64,000 nucleotides of DNA from Frigoriglobus tundricola (GCF_013128195.2 NZ_CP053452.2:6634001-6698000), one strand, 5' to 3'; counted from the stretch's first letter, positions 8,899 to 19,083 are shown. The notes: a model not told the origin generated them from the sequence alone. Numbers and translations: made by a program.

Positions 8899-11166
8899 GT
8901 GGCCGAGGTGGAGGTCCGCGTCGCCGCGCCGGAGGCCATTGACGCGTGGCTCCAGAAAGAACTCGCCGGGTTCCGGGCGGAACTGATCCGCGCCCGCGAC
9001 CAGCAGCGGGACGCGAAACAGAAGGTCGGGGACGTGACCCCGGTGCCCGGCGGCGCGGTCGGCCCCGCCGACCGCGACCGGCTCGTCGCCGCCGAGCAGA
9101 TCCAGCGGCAGGTGCGCGGCAAAATCGGCGACGCCCGCGACGGGATGCGCGCGAAGGCCGACCTGCTCCGCGCGACCGCGCTGGCGAACAAGCTCCCCAA
9201 GTCGAACACGACCGACCGCGTCGGCGCCGTCGCGGCCGAACTGGACCGCGTCGCGGACAAGCTCCTCGGCACCGTCGAGCAGGAACTCGCCGAGGCCCGC
9301 CAGCTCGCGGCCCAGCCGCCGAAAGCCGGCCAGGAGCACGAACTCCCCGACGCGCTCCGCAAAATCGGGCGGCGGCAAAAGGAGATCGAGGACACCGCGA
9401 CGGGCCTACTCGACCTGCTCTCGCAGTGGGGCGGCGCGGGCGAGATCCGCTCCGAGGCCCGCGTCCTCAAGGACTCGATCCTCCGCCAGCTCGCCGCCAA
9501 CGAGCAACTGAAGGAGCGCGTAAAAGAGGGCAAGGAGAGGCCGACCGAGGACGAGCAGCGGGACCTCGATCGCGCGGCGGCGAAGGCCGAGCAGTCCGCG
9601 GAACAGGCGAGCCAGCTCATTTCCCGCGCCAGCAAGTTGGCCGCCGAAAAGGACAAGCAGGCCGCCGACCTGCGCGCCCAGGCCGAGGCCAAGGAGAAGG
9701 ACGCGACCGACCTGCGGCTCCGGGCGGCCGAGCAAACGAGCCCCGTCGAGAAGTCCGCACTGAACGCCCAGGCGAACGCCGCCGCTGCGGCCGCGACCGA
9801 CCTCAAAGCCGCGGCCGCCAAGGCCGCCGCGGAGGCCGCCGCGCTCCGCAAGGGCATCGCCGCGGCCGGCAGCCAGGGGCTGGCCGACGACCTCCGGAAG
9901 GAGGCGGCCGAGAACCTGCGCGCGAACCGACAGGGCACCGCCGCCGCCGCCCAGCGCGCCGCCGTCGCCCGGCTCGACGCCCTGGCCGACGCGCTCACCG
10001 AAACCGAACTGGACCCGGTGCCCGAACTCACCAAGACGAACAACCTGAAGGGCGCGGCCGACCTGCTCGACGCCCTGGCCGGCGCCCAGGACGACTTGCG
10101 GAAGAAAGCGGACGCCGCGGCCCGGATCGCCGATCCGGAGCAGCGGGCGGCGGCGCTCAAGGACCTCGCGAAGCAGCAGGACCGGCTCATCGAGCGCGGC
10201 CGCGAGGCGCTCCAGCGGCTCACCCGCGAACGGGCCGACGGAGCGGCTCCGAACGTCCGGGCCGCGCTCGACCGCATGGAAGCCGCCCGCGACGATCTGG
10301 AGAAGGGGCAGCCCGCCGGCCGCGCCCAGGCCGAAGCCGTGGACCGGCTCGACACGGCCCGCGACACGCTCGACCAGTCCGCCGCGCAGGCCGGGCGCCA
10401 GTTGTCGGACGAGAAGCGGCGGAAGCTCGCCGACCAGGTGAAAGCGCTGGTGGAGCGGCAGCGGGCGGCCGTCGCCGAGGCCGCGCGCATCCACGGCGAA
10501 ATGGCCCGCGAAAAGGGGTGGAGCAAGCCGCTCCTGACGAGCTATTCCGACCTCGACACGGTGCGCGAGAAGGAGATCGCCGCCGAGGTGCGGAAGCTCG
10601 CGGACGCCGACTTCGCGCCGCTGCCGGTGTTCGTCCGGCTCCTGACGGACGCCGCGGCCGCGGTCGACACGGCCCGCGAGAAGATCCAGACGCGGTGCGA
10701 CGACGCCGACCTCGCCGCCGCGTTCGACGCGGAAGTCGAAGCGGCCAACGACCGCAAGGTGTCGCGCCCGATGGCCCTGGCCCTCCGCCGGCTGGAGCAA
10801 CTCGCGGACGCGCTCAAGCCCGACGACCCGAAGAAGCAACCCGACAAGACGGCCGGCGCCCCGCCCCCGGCGGCGCAGAACCCGCCGCCGAACCCGAACG
10901 GCGGGGGCGAGCAAGACGTGGTCCCGCCGCTGGCGCAGCTCAAAGCGCTCCGCGCGCTCCAGGCCGAACTCAACAGGGACACGGCCCAGTTCGCCACGGA
11001 CCACCCGGACCCCGAGAAGCTGACGGACGCCGAGAAGCAGCAGCTGAAGGACCTCGAACGGGCGCAGCGCGAGATCACCGAGCTGTTCGAGAAACTGGCA
11101 CAGGTGTTCGAGAAGAAGGACGCGGCGCCGCCGGCCGAGAAGAACCAGCCCGAGGGGAAACCATGA
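8899..11166 (+). CDS. coiled-coil C-terminal piece of the 7150-11166 gene
   Basis: In frame with the 7150 piece but separated from it by about 190 bp that code in another frame. Residues 15-640 are Ala/Glu/Lys/Arg-rich with long predicted coiled-coil heptads (for example AAKAEQSAEQASQLISRA). A Pro/Asn-rich linker and a short conserved helical tail (LKALRALQAELNRDT) follow. No enzyme motif is visible. The GTG at 8899 lies inside the restored reading VAALKGPGSVAEVEVRV, so it is unlikely to be the real start. The stop overlaps the ATG of the next gene at 11163, which suggests translational coupling. Confidence 0.65.
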   Translation: MAEVEVRVAAPEAIDAWLQKELAGFRAELIRARDQQRDAKQKVGDVTPVPGGAVGPADRDRLVAAEQIQRQVRGKIGDARDGMRAKADLLRATALANKLPKSNTTDRVGAVAAELDRVADKLLGTVEQELAEARQLAAQPPKAGQEHELPDALRKIGRRQKEIEDTATGLLDLLSQWGGAGEIRSEARVLKDSILRQLAANEQLKERVKEGKERPTEDEQRDLDRAAAKAEQSAEQASQLISRASKLAAEKDKQAADLRAQAEAKEKDATDLRLRAAEQTSPVEKSALNAQANAAAAAATDLKAAAAKAAAEAAALRKGIAAAGSQGLADDLRKEAAENLRANRQGTAAAAQRAAVARLDALADALTETELDPVPELTKTNNLKGAADLLDALAGAQDDLRKKADAAARIADPEQRAAALKDLAKQQDRLIERGREALQRLTRERADGAAPNVRAALDRMEAARDDLEKGQPAGRAQAEAVDRLDTARDTLDQSAAQAGRQLSDEKRRKLADQVKALVERQRAAVAEAARIHGEMAREKGWSKPLLTSYSDLDTVREKEIAAEVRKLADADFAPLPVFVRLLTDAAAAVDTAREKIQTRCDDADLAAAFDAEVEAANDRKVSRPMALALRRLEQLADALKPDDPKKQPDKTAGAPPPAAQNPPPNPNGGGEQDVVPPLAQLKALRALQAELNRDTAQFATDHPDPEKLTDAEKQQLKDLERAQREITELFEKLAQVFEKKDAAPPAEKNQPEGKP

Positions 11167-12073
11167 TTCGCACCGCCGCTTGGTCGGTATTCGCCGCGGG
11201 CGCGGCCGTTCTTATCGGCGGCTCGGTCCGCGCCGAGTTGCCCGTCGCCCCCCGCCGCGCGAGGTCCGCACCGACGGGTCGCGCGACCCGGCCCCCGCGG
11301 CGGAGCCCCCGGCCAAGGCCGAAGACCCGGCCGCGGTCGTGGACCGCATCATCAAGAACTCGAAGGACGTGGGCGACCAGCTCGCCAAGACCGACACCGG
11401 CGCGGGCACCCTCGAGAAGCAGAACAAGATCCTGTCCGACATCGACGCGCTCATCAACCGCCAGGACGACCCGCCGCCGCCAAAATCCGACGACAACAAG
11501 GATAAAGACAAGAACAAGGACAAAGACGACAAAGACCCGATGAGCAAGGACAATCAAGACCCGATGAGCAAGGAGCCCATGAAGTCGGACGCGCCGCCCC
11601 AGAAGGGCGACATGCCGATGGACAAGAATATGGGCTCGGGTAAGGATACGGGCAAGGACGGAGGAACGCCGCCACCCGACAGGGACGAGAAACCGATGGG
11701 CGGGGGCGGGCGCAAGCCGAGAATGGGTGACCCGATGGGGGGGGACAAGAAGGAGCCGCACTCCAACGACCCGAAATCGTCCCCGATGAACCCGGACAGC
11801 AAGGCCGGTGGCACCGGTAAGGAGCCCAAGGACCCGAAGAACCCGTCCGGAACCGCGGGCAATAAATCCGGCGGTAAGACCGCACCGGCGACCGCGGTCC
11901 CGTTCGAAGATGACGTGGCCAAGGACGTGTGGGGACACCTGCCGGACAAGCTCCGCCAGCAGATGACGCAGTATTACAAAGAAGACGTGATGCCCAAGTA
12001 CGCCGAACTGCTCCGGCTGTACTACTCGTCGCTCTCCGATAAGGGCGGCCCGCCGGTTCCGCCGAAGAGGTGA
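11163..12073 (+). CDS. exported Pro/Lys/Asp-rich protein (one frameshift)
   Basis: Starts at ATG 11163 inside the end of the previous gene with a clear signal peptide (about 24 residues, ending GGSVRA). At the six-C run near 11250-11255 the frame is lost. One extra C would give PVAPPPREVRTDGS and join the long frame ending at 12073. The body is low-complexity and hydrophilic (KDKNKDKDDKD, repeated DPMSK), presumably disordered. The C-terminus carries a folded motif, DVWGHLPDKLRQQMTQYY, that recurs at the end of such proteins in planctomycete BatA/VWA operons as I recall them. The function is unknown. Confidence 0.6.
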
Positions 12074-12085
12074 CGTTTCGGGTGG

Positions 12086-12163
12086 GTCGCAGTCTCCGAC
12101 AGCGACAGCGATGGGCGCAAGAGCCCGTTCGAGAACCGCATAACGCCCCCGGGGGTGCGACCC
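12086..12163. repeat. dispersed GC-rich repeat, copy 1
   Basis: About 76 bp beginning with GTCTCCGACAGCGAC are closely similar to a segment at 20132-20207, including the central ACCGCAT block and the C/G-rich end. It lies in the 168-bp gap between the envelope operon and the next gene. It shares the left arm of the inverted repeat seen in the second copy. Probably a non-autonomous repeat; no function is apparent. Confidence 0.6.
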
Positions 12164-12241
12164 CGCCCGTCGGCGACGGGCGGCCACCCGAGGGAACCCG
12201 CGCCGCTCGCCGAGCGGCGACACACGATCCGAGGTGATCCC

Positions 12242-13375
12242 ATGCTGAACCCGTTGCGCCCGGTGACGCGTCGCGAGCTGCTCCGGGGCACGGCCGCGGG
12301 GACCGCCGTGGCCGCCCTGCACCTGGTCGGCTCGGCCCAACCGGCGGGTCCCCGGTCCGACGGCGGGTCCGAGTTCATCACCGCCGACACCCAGGCGGCC
12401 ATCGACCGGGGCCTGGCCCAACTGGCCCAGGGGCAGGGCACCGAGGGCGCGTTCACCGACCCGGTCCGCAGCGGCACCGCCGCGGGCATCGCCGGGCTCA
12501 GCGCCCTGGCCCTGATGAGCGCCGGGCACCAGCCGGGGCGCGGGAAGTACGCCCGGCACGTGACCCGGGCCGTCGATTACGTGACCGGCCTGGCGGGCGG
12601 GGCCAGCCCCGGGTTCCTCACGTCCGACCGGCAGTTCGGGCTCATGGGCAACCACCCCAGTGCGATGTACAGCCACGGGTTCGCGAGCCTGTTTCTGGCC
12701 GAGGTGTGCGGAATGATGCCCGAGGAGGCCCGCCAGAAGAAGGTGCGCGGGGTGCTCGAACAGGCCACCGCGTTCGCCGTCGCCGCACAGAACAAGGAGG
12801 GCGGCTGGCGGTACGAGCCCCGGGCCGCGCACGCCGACGTGTCGGTGACGGTGGCGATCATGATGGCCCTGCGGGCGGCCCGGAACGCGGGCGTGTTCGT
12901 GCGCAAGAACGTCGTCCGCGCCGGCGCCCAGTTCATCCGCGACTGCCAGATCCCCAGCGACGGCGGGTTCAGCTACTTCAAGGGACAGGGCAGTTCGGCG
13001 TTCGCCCGGACGGCGGCGGCGGTGGTCGGGCTGTACAGCGCGAGCGTGCCCGAGGACGAGGAGGTCAACGCGAAGGCGATCGCCCGGGGCCTGGCCTACC
13101 TCCAGCAGTTCATTCCCGGCCGGCAGTTCAACCAGCGCGAAGTTCCGCTCCAGCACTATTATTACGGCCAGTACTACGCGGCGCTGGCGATGTGGACGGC
13201 CGGGGGCGAGTACTGGCGCACGTGGTTCCCGGCGGTCCGGGACGAGCTGCTGGCCCGCGCCCGGGCCTCCGGGGGCGTCTGGACCGACCAGTTCCACGGC
13301 ACGGCCTACGCCACCGCCATGAGCCTGATCGTCCTGCAACTACCCAACAACTACCTGCCCATCTTGCAGAAGTGA
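12242..13375 (+). CDS. Tat-exported prenyltransferase/squalene-oxidase-repeat protein
   Basis: A 377-residue protein with Tat motif TRRELLRG at residues 9-16 and a hydrophobic stretch after it. The body is an alpha/alpha toroid of the terpene-cyclase/prenyltransferase class, shown by repeated GG-x-x-Y/F helices such as NKEGGWRYEP and SDGGFSYFKGQG and a closing GGVWTDQFHGTAYAT. No DXDD cyclase acid motif is visible, so it is likely a non-catalytic or differently active member, as is common for planctomycete homologues. The ATG at 12242 follows GAGGTGATCCC, a good ribosome site. It lies downstream of the envelope operon on the same strand. Confidence 0.82.
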   Translation: MLNPLRPVTRRELLRGTAAGTAVAALHLVGSAQPAGPRSDGGSEFITADTQAAIDRGLAQLAQGQGTEGAFTDPVRSGTAAGIAGLSALALMSAGHQPGRGKYARHVTRAVDYVTGLAGGASPGFLTSDRQFGLMGNHPSAMYSHGFASLFLAEVCGMMPEEARQKKVRGVLEQATAFAVAAQNKEGGWRYEPRAAHADVSVTVAIMMALRAARNAGVFVRKNVVRAGAQFIRDCQIPSDGGFSYFKGQGSSAFARTAAAVVGLYSASVPEDEEVNAKAIARGLAYLQQFIPGRQFNQREVPLQHYYYGQYYAALAMWTAGGEYWRTWFPAVRDELLARARASGGVWTDQFHGTAYATAMSLIVLQLPNNYLPILQK

Positions 13376-13460
13376 GATGTGAGTGTCCGAGAGCGGTGCC
13401 GGCGCTCGTTCCGAGCGCCGGTCCGAAGAATTCTCTCACACCAAGGCCGCCCCCCGCACG

Positions 13461-14666
13461 TCACGGAGCCGCTTCCACCGCGGTCGCGACCACGTAGGGG
13501 CGCGACAACCCGTTGCGCGTCTGCGGGGCGCCGTACACGTCCACCCGCTTGCCGAGCATCTTCTCCAGATCGACACCCGGCCCCGCGGTCACGTACGCCT
13601 TCGGCGCGCCCGGCGCCGATTCCAGGGCGTAGCAGGGTTTGCCGGTGCCGTCCGGCGTGACCGGTGACCGCCGCAGCACGCCGGGGCCGGTCCACCGCGG
13701 GCCGTCGCCGCTCGTCGGCGCGGTCGTGTTCGCGTTCGCGGCCGACGGGAGCACCTGTGGCGGCCCCGGGCGCACGCCGCGGTCCTCGCGCGCCGGCGGC
13801 TGGAGCACGCCGCTGGTGGCGGAGGTCGTTGTGCCGCTGTTCCGCTTCTTCTCCCGCAGTGCGTGGATGCGGGTGTAGCACAGGTTGGCGACATCGTGGT
13901 CGCCGCCGGTCCCGTTCATGAGCGCGGCGAGGTCGAAGTACGCCTTCTCGGCGTCGGGGTACCGGCCCTCGCGCTCCGCGGCTTCGGCCTGCGTCCAGAG
14001 CGGGTGGTTCACCGCCGGCTTGCTCGCGACCACGCTCCCGACCGGCGCGGGGCTGCTGCCCGGTCCGGCAACGGTGGGGAGCGGCTCGCCCGCTGGGGGA
14101 ACTGAGGCCGGGGGCGGCAGTGCCCCCGTGCTCTCGGTCACCCGTACGGTGAAGTTGGCCACGGGCTTCTCGTTCTGCACGGCACTCTTCGGCAGGTACC
14201 GCACGTCGCCGGCCGGCGGCACGACCGGGTACCAGAACTTTTCGGCGAACTTGGTCTTCGGCCCGATCACGAGGAGAACCGTGCCGTTGGGCACCTTCGA
14301 GCGGCGGATGTCCAGCGGTTGGGCCAACCCGGCGCGGCCGGCCGCGAGGGTGATCTCGTCGTCGGCGTGAACGAACACGTTCTTCGGCGTCGGCTTATCC
14401 GGCGTCGGGTCCTCGATGAAGAGCGCCGATACCCAGCTCACGGACCCGGCCGGGGCGGTGACCGCGAGCCAGCCGTTGCCCTCTTCCCCCTCCACGATGA
14501 CCGCCGTGCCCTTGGCCAGGGTACCGCTCTCCTCGAACGTGCTGCTCGGCCCGGAGCGGAGCTTCACCTCCTCGGTGACAATCGCGCGGTACGCCACCGG
14601 TTCCGCCGCGCCGGCGGCGGGCACGAACAGAAGGGCGGCCAGCACGACCAGTGCGGCGGGGCGCAT
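13461..14666 (-). CDS. exported SH3-domain protein
   Basis: A 401-residue protein with a signal peptide ending near AGAAEP. A bacterial SH3 domain follows (VTEEVKLRSGPSSTFEESG, then GNGWLAVTAP). A second SH3-like module spans about residues 95-170. A Pro-rich linker and a small TPR-like segment (AEAAEREGRYPDAEKAYFDLA) come next. The C-terminal region reads GKRVDVYGAPQTRNGLSRPYV and may be another small beta module. The ATG at 14666 has GGAGG six bases upstream, so it is preferred over the GTG at 14690. The domains suggest envelope or cell-wall association; no enzyme motif is seen. It converges with the gene ending at 13375. Confidence 0.78.
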   Translation of the reverse strand: MRPAALVVLAALLFVPAAGAAEPVAYRAIVTEEVKLRSGPSSTFEESGTLAKGTAVIVEGEEGNGWLAVTAPAGSVSWVSALFIEDPTPDKPTPKNVFVHADDEITLAAGRAGLAQPLDIRRSKVPNGTVLLVIGPKTKFAEKFWYPVVPPAGDVRYLPKSAVQNEKPVANFTVRVTESTGALPPPASVPPAGEPLPTVAGPGSSPAPVGSVVASKPAVNHPLWTQAEAAEREGRYPDAEKAYFDLAALMNGTGGDHDVANLCYTRIHALREKKRNSGTTTSATSGVLQPPAREDRGVRPGPPQVLPSAANANTTAPTSGDGPRWTGPGVLRRSPVTPDGTGKPCYALESAPGAPKAYVTAGPGVDLEKMLGKRVDVYGAPQTRNGLSRPYVVATAVEAAP

Positions 14667-14862
14667 GCGAAACCTCCGTTGAGCGCGCACGATGCAGGTG
14701 AGTGCTTCCGCATACCATGCGGGAGAAACGGGTCAAGCCCGGTTCGCGCCGGGGCCGCAGGCCGGGCAACCTGGGCAACGGGAGCGGGGTGCCGGCGGCC
14801 CCCGGCACCGTAAAACACCCCGGTGCCGATACCGTCGCCGAGCGCCCCCAAAGGAACGTGCC

Positions 14863-15549
14863 ATGTCCACCCCGACGATCGCCGAACTGGCCCGCATGTT
14901 CGACCACTCGCTGCTCCAACCGGTCCTGACCGACGCGGACCTCGAACGCGGCTGCCTGCTCGCGCGGGACCTCGGGTGCGCGTCGGTGTGCATCAAGCCC
15001 TACGCCGTTCGGCTGGCCGCGAAGCTGCTCGCCGGCAGCACCGTGCAGGCGAGTACGGTGATCGGCTTCCCGCACGGCGGGCACCTGACCGCGGTGAAGG
15101 TGTACGAGGCCGGGCGGGCGCTGGACGACGGCGCCACCGAACTGGACATGGTGGTGAACGTGGGCAAGGTGCTGTCGGGCGAGTGGAACTACGTGGCCCA
15201 CGACATCGCGGCGGTGGTGGAAGCGGCTCACGCGCGCGTCGCCAAGGTGAAGGTGATTTTCGAGAACGCGTACCTGAAAGAGGACCACAAGCGCGAACTG
15301 TGCCGCATCTGCGGCGAGGTGCGGGCCGACTGGGTGAAAACCAGCACCGGCTACGCGGAAACGGGCGCGACGATCGAAGACCTGAAGCTGATGCGGGAGT
15401 GCAGCCCGGCGTGGGTGCAGGTGAAAGCCGCCGGCGGGGTGCGCACGTTCGAGAAGCTGATGGAAGTGCGGGCGATCGGCGTGAGCCGCGTCGGCGCCAC
15501 CGCGACGAAGGCGATCCTGGACGATGCCAGGGCGAAGCTGGGGGCGTGA
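14863..15549 (+). CDS. deoC: deoxyribose-phosphate aldolase
   Basis: A 228-residue class I aldolase that cleaves 2-deoxy-D-ribose 5-phosphate to glyceraldehyde 3-phosphate and acetaldehyde in deoxynucleoside catabolism. The Schiff-base lysine is K159 in DWVKTSTGY. The proton-relay pair is D97 (ELDMVVNVG) and K188 (VQVKAAGG). Length and motif order match the family throughout. The ATG at 14863 follows AAGGA with suitable spacing. It is divergent from the SH3 gene. No other nucleoside-catabolism gene is adjacent. Confidence 0.96.
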   Translation: MSTPTIAELARMFDHSLLQPVLTDADLERGCLLARDLGCASVCIKPYAVRLAAKLLAGSTVQASTVIGFPHGGHLTAVKVYEAGRALDDGATELDMVVNVGKVLSGEWNYVAHDIAAVVEAAHARVAKVKVIFENAYLKEDHKRELCRICGEVRADWVKTSTGYAETGATIEDLKLMRECSPAWVQVKAAGGVRTFEKLMEVRAIGVSRVGATATKAILDDARAKLGA

Positions 15550-15580
15550 CCGGCGTAGGTGCGGGAACCGGTCGGATCGC

Positions 15581-15859
15581 TCACGAAAGGTGGTCCCGAT
15601 CCGCCTCGGCGCAAGCGGTGATGGTCGCGGCAACGGCCTCGTCGAGAGTCGCGAACTCTCCCAATCGTGCCCCGCTCGGCCCGGAACACCGATGCTCTGC
15701 TGACAGGACGACCGCGAATCGCCCGGACGGCACTTCCGTGACCCGGATTTCGATGTCCGTTCCACTTGGATGGGTGCGGCCGACCAACCATCGGTCCGGG
15801 CTACGGGTCGGGTACTCGGTCCATCCGCTGGGAGGACACGTCACGAGCGATTCCTGCAT
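15581..15859 (-). CDS. small hypothetical protein
   Basis: Up to 92 residues from the ATG at 15859, or 97 from a GTG at 15874; neither has a good ribosome site. The composition is balanced and looks coding (TDIEIRVTEVPSGRFAVVL, LGEFATLDEAVAATITACAEADRD). The C-terminal half resembles small domains in which a beta strand precedes 'tLdeAvaa' helices. I do not recognise a family. It converges with deoC. Confidence 0.5.
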   Translation of the reverse strand: MQESLVTCPPSGWTEYPTRSPDRWLVGRTHPSGTDIEIRVTEVPSGRFAVVLSAEHRCSGPSGARLGEFATLDEAVAATITACAEADRDHLS

Positions 15860-16180
15860 GGTGTTGTTACGCACGCCGACGCGCAGCGCAATCCGCCCAC
15901 CTCGTACATGAACCCGCCGGTGCGTTTGCGGCCGTTCGGAATTCGGATCTTCGGTTGATCTCGGTCCCGAGCCCGGTCGTTCGCCAACCGCCCGTCACGG
16001 CCGCCGTTCTCCTGGAACCGGGCAAACGCCGACCGAAACATTGTAGTGACGGCTCGCAGGAGCGGATTCGGTCATGTTCAGTCGTGCTGATTGCCTCATC
16101 CGGAAAATTCAATTGCTCTCATGATGCCCCGCGTCCGACAATATTATCACATGATCCGCTTCACTCAGTAGAGCCGCCCC
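15860..16180. other. intergenic region without a confident gene
   Basis: About 320 bp. A minus-strand frame around 15841-16041 has coding-like composition (RDRDQPKIRIPNGRKRTGG) but runs into the next gene in another frame, so it may be a decayed 5' extension. The last 100 bp before 16181 are AT-rich for this genome and could hold the promoter of the next gene, but I find no convincing -35/-10 pair. Confidence 0.4.
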
Positions 16181-17605
16181 ATGCCCAGCGACCACCCCGA
16201 CGACCGTGACGATCCACGCACCCGCCGCGACGGCCCGCGCGACCGTGATGGGGACTATGAGGACGACCGCCCCCCTCGTCGGCGGAAAGACAATGGCGCT
16301 CCCCAAAACCAACCGCTACAGGCGAGTGCCCTCGGCGTACTCGCGCTCGTTCAGGGAATCGGCTCCCTGTTCGCCAGTTTCATCCCGTGCGTCGGGGTTC
16401 TGGGCCTCGTCGGCGGTGCGGTCGGGTTGCTCTTGGGGGTGCTCGGGTTCGTGCTCGCGAGAAGGTCCCAACGAACGGGCACGGGCCTCCCCATCGCCGG
16501 CATCGTCGTGAACACGTTCGCCGTCATCATCGGCGGCGGCTGGCTGCTGCTTATGGCTCTGGTGTTCAACAAACGCGACGACGCCCTCCCGGCGGACGAC
16601 GGGGGCTCGATCACCATCACAGCAGTCGCACTCGACCAGGAGTTCGATGCGAACGAACTGGCCGCCGATCGGAAGTACAAGGGTAAGACACTCGTCGTTT
16701 CCGGCGTGGTCAAGCGGATCACGCGGGACGACAAGCCCGGCAAGGTGACGATCGAACTCTCCGGGACCCCGGAGTCCACTGTGGACTGCCACTTCGACCG
16801 GGCCAACCAAGGAGATTTGGGGCCACTCGTCGTCGGCCAGGATGTCACGATCCGGGGACGGTGCCGGGGCAAGGTTCGCTCGTATGTGACTCTGGAAACG
16901 TGCGCGCTCGTGAGCGAGGAGAAGAAAGTCGGACCGAAAGCCCCCGACGAGCCCCCGACCGAGGCCACTGCGGATGCGCTCGTCGCCGAGTATAACGGCA
17001 ATGTCGTCGCCGCCGACACGAAATACAAGGAGAAGGTTCTGGACGTGACCGGTAAAGTGGTCCGGATCATTCGCAACAAACCCGGAAAGGTGACGGTCGA
17101 ATTCGAAAGCGAGTTGGGTCCGACCGTCGCCTGCGACTTCAACTCGAAAGAGGCGCACGCCCAACTCGCCGAGCTGGTCGTTGGCGATTCGGTTGTCATC
17201 CGCGGTTCGTGTCGGGGCACAGTGGATGAGGTCATCACCCTGGGGAATTGCTCGATCGTCAAGAAGGTAGACAAACCTACCGCCGGGCCGGCAACGGCGG
17301 TCACGCTGGACAAGATCAGCAAAGACTACGAAAAGAACGTGGTCTCGGCCGACGCGAAGTACAAGGGAAAGCGGTTGGAAGTGTCGGGCACTGTGATCCG
17401 GATCGTGAAAAACAAGCCCGGCAAAATTACGGTCCAGTTGGGAACGGAGGAGCGCCTGATGATGGACTGCGACTTCCTCGCGAAGGACGGACAGGCCCAG
17501 TTGGCTGAGGTCGATGCGGGCGACAAGGTCGTCATCCGGGGAACGTGTCGCGGGCAGGACTTCGGAACCCTGTTACTGGAAAACTGCTCGGTCGTGAAGG
17601 AATAG
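16181..17605 (+). CDS. membrane protein with three OB-fold (tRNA_anti-like) repeats
   Basis: A 474-residue protein. A highly charged N-terminus (residues 1-40, Asp/Arg-rich) precedes a DUF4190-like hairpin of hydrophobic helices at about 50-130, including a Gly-rich turn. Three tandem domains of about 100 residues follow, each with the pattern K-Y-K-G/E-K-x-L-x-V-(S/T)-G-x-V and ending (V/T)-I-R-G-x-C-R-G. These match the tRNA_anti-like OB-fold family. The repeats begin near residues 155, 270 and 375 and are joined by short linkers. Nucleic-acid binding is not demonstrated for this family. The orientation implies the OB folds face one compartment behind a membrane anchor. Confidence 0.8.
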   Translation: MPSDHPDDRDDPRTRRDGPRDRDGDYEDDRPPRRRKDNGAPQNQPLQASALGVLALVQGIGSLFASFIPCVGVLGLVGGAVGLLLGVLGFVLARRSQRTGTGLPIAGIVVNTFAVIIGGGWLLLMALVFNKRDDALPADDGGSITITAVALDQEFDANELAADRKYKGKTLVVSGVVKRITRDDKPGKVTIELSGTPESTVDCHFDRANQGDLGPLVVGQDVTIRGRCRGKVRSYVTLETCALVSEEKKVGPKAPDEPPTEATADALVAEYNGNVVAADTKYKEKVLDVTGKVVRIIRNKPGKVTVEFESELGPTVACDFNSKEAHAQLAELVVGDSVVIRGSCRGTVDEVITLGNCSIVKKVDKPTAGPATAVTLDKISKDYEKNVVSADAKYKGKRLEVSGTVIRIVKNKPGKITVQLGTEERLMMDCDFLAKDGQAQLAEVDAGDKVVIRGTCRGQDFGTLLLENCSVVKE

Positions 17606-17737
17606 CCGCTCACGAGTGGCGTGTCGGGCGCCGTGCGGCAGGGTTCGTCTCGCGCGCGCCCGACACGTGTACACGCTCCCGGTCCCAGTTGTGGCAGATG
17701 CCCACGGCTCCAATCGCCCGCACCCGTCACCAGCCGT

Positions 17738-18979
17738 CTACGCCTTCATCAGCTCCAGCCGCACGGCGTTGAGCGCCAGCTTCGCCGTGCGGCTCATGAT
17801 CTCGTACCGCGTGCCGAGCCAGCCCCAGCGCACCACCTCGCACCCGCCCGCGTGGGCCAGGCCCACGAACGCCGTACCCAGGGGGTTTTCGTCCGTGCCG
17901 CCGCCCGGTCCCGCGAAGCCGGTCGTCGATACGCCCAGGTCGGTGCCGAACTTCGCGCGCACCCCCTCGGCCATCGCCCGCGCGACGGGCTCACTCACCG
18001 CGCCGTGTTGCTCCAACAGAGCGGCCGGGACGCCGAGCTCGCGGGCCTTCACCTCGTCCGTGTAGCTCACCACGCCGCCGCGGAAGTAGTCGCTCGCGCC
18101 CGGCACCAGGCACACGCGGTGCGCCACCAGGCCGCCGGTGATGCTCTCCGCGGTCGCCAGCGTCTTGCGCTTCTCGTGCAGCAGTCGGACGACCACGTCC
18201 TGAAGTTCCTCCTCCTCGGCACCGAAAACGAGTTCGGCCAGACGTTCGCGGATCGTCGCCTCGACCGGGGTGATCTGTGCCCGGGCTTCCGCGAGGGTGG
18301 CGGCGCGGGCCAGGATGCGGAGCGAGATCACCGCGTCACTCACGGTGATGCCCACTTCCGGGACGTGCCCGCGGCGCGTCAGATCGAGGAGCTTCTCCTC
18401 GACCATCGATTCGCCGGCCCCGAACGTGTTGATCTTCCGCTGAATGAACACGCCGCCGCCGATGCCCATCTTGAGCAACCGCGGCAGCACCTGCTCCGTG
18501 AACATGCGGTGCATTTCGCTCGGCACGCCCGGCATGGCGACCACCACGGCGCGGTTCACCTTCGCCCACACGCCCGGCGCGGTGCCGCACACGTTGAAGA
18601 CCGCCTCCGCCCCGGCCGGGATCAGCGCCTGAACGCGGTTGCGGTCCGGCATCACGCGGCCGCGCTGGGCGAACATGTCCCGAATGTGAGCGAGCGAGGG
18701 TCCGTCCTCCACCAGCTTCACCCCGCCCACGGCGGCGATCACCTCGCGCGTCAGGTCGTCCTGCGTCGGCCCCAGGCCGCCGGTGCTGATGACGAGGTCG
18801 GCCCGCTGGGTCGCCAGCGCGAAGCAGGCCACGTTGTCGGCGATATCATCAGCGACGGTGGTGTGAAACGCGACCGGAACGCCGACCTCCGCCAGCCGGC
18901 GGCTGAGCCACTGCGTGTTGGTGTCGAGGTTCTGTCCGCTGGTCAGTTCGGTGCCGATGGAGATGAGTTCGACTTTCAT
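17738..18979 (-). CDS. cinA: CinA-like protein (nicotinamide-nucleotide amidase)
   Basis: A 413-residue two-domain CinA. The N-terminal MoaB/CinA domain ([18 protein letters not shown], then [15 protein letters not shown]) is followed by the C-terminal deamidase domain ([40 protein letters not shown]). The C-terminal domain hydrolyses nicotinamide mononucleotide to nicotinate mononucleotide in pyridine nucleotide salvage. The N-terminal domain in some homologues is an ADP-ribose pyrophosphatase. The length is standard. The ATG at 18979 is the family start, although it has only a weak ribosome site. The upstream minus-strand gene ends 165 bp away across a strong hairpin, so cinA is probably transcribed separately. 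Confidence 0.93.
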   Translation of the reverse strand: MKVELISIGTELTSGQNLDTNTQWLSRRLAEVGVPVAFHTTVADDIADNVACFALATQRADLVISTGGLGPTQDDLTREVIAAVGGVKLVEDGPSLAHIRDMFAQRGRVMPDRNRVQALIPAGAEAVFNVCGTAPGVWAKVNRAVVVAMPGVPSEMHRMFTEQVLPRLLKMGIGGGVFIQRKINTFGAGESMVEEKLLDLTRRGHVPEVGITVSDAVISLRILARAATLAEARAQITPVEATIRERLAELVFGAEEEELQDVVVRLLHEKRKTLATAESITGGLVAHRVCLVPGASDYFRGGVVSYTDEVKARELGVPAALLEQHGAVSEPVARAMAEGVRAKFGTDLGVSTTGFAGPGGGTDENPLGTAFVGLAHAGGCEVVRWGWLGTRYEIMSRTAKLALNAVRLELMKA

Positions 18980-19083
18980 GTCAGTGAGGTGCTCACGAAG
19001 GAAATGGTACTTGCCGCGAAGGTGTCGCCGCGCGGAGTGGCCCGGTGTTGGGTGGAGCCTGTGTGCGGCGTGAGTCATGTGAC

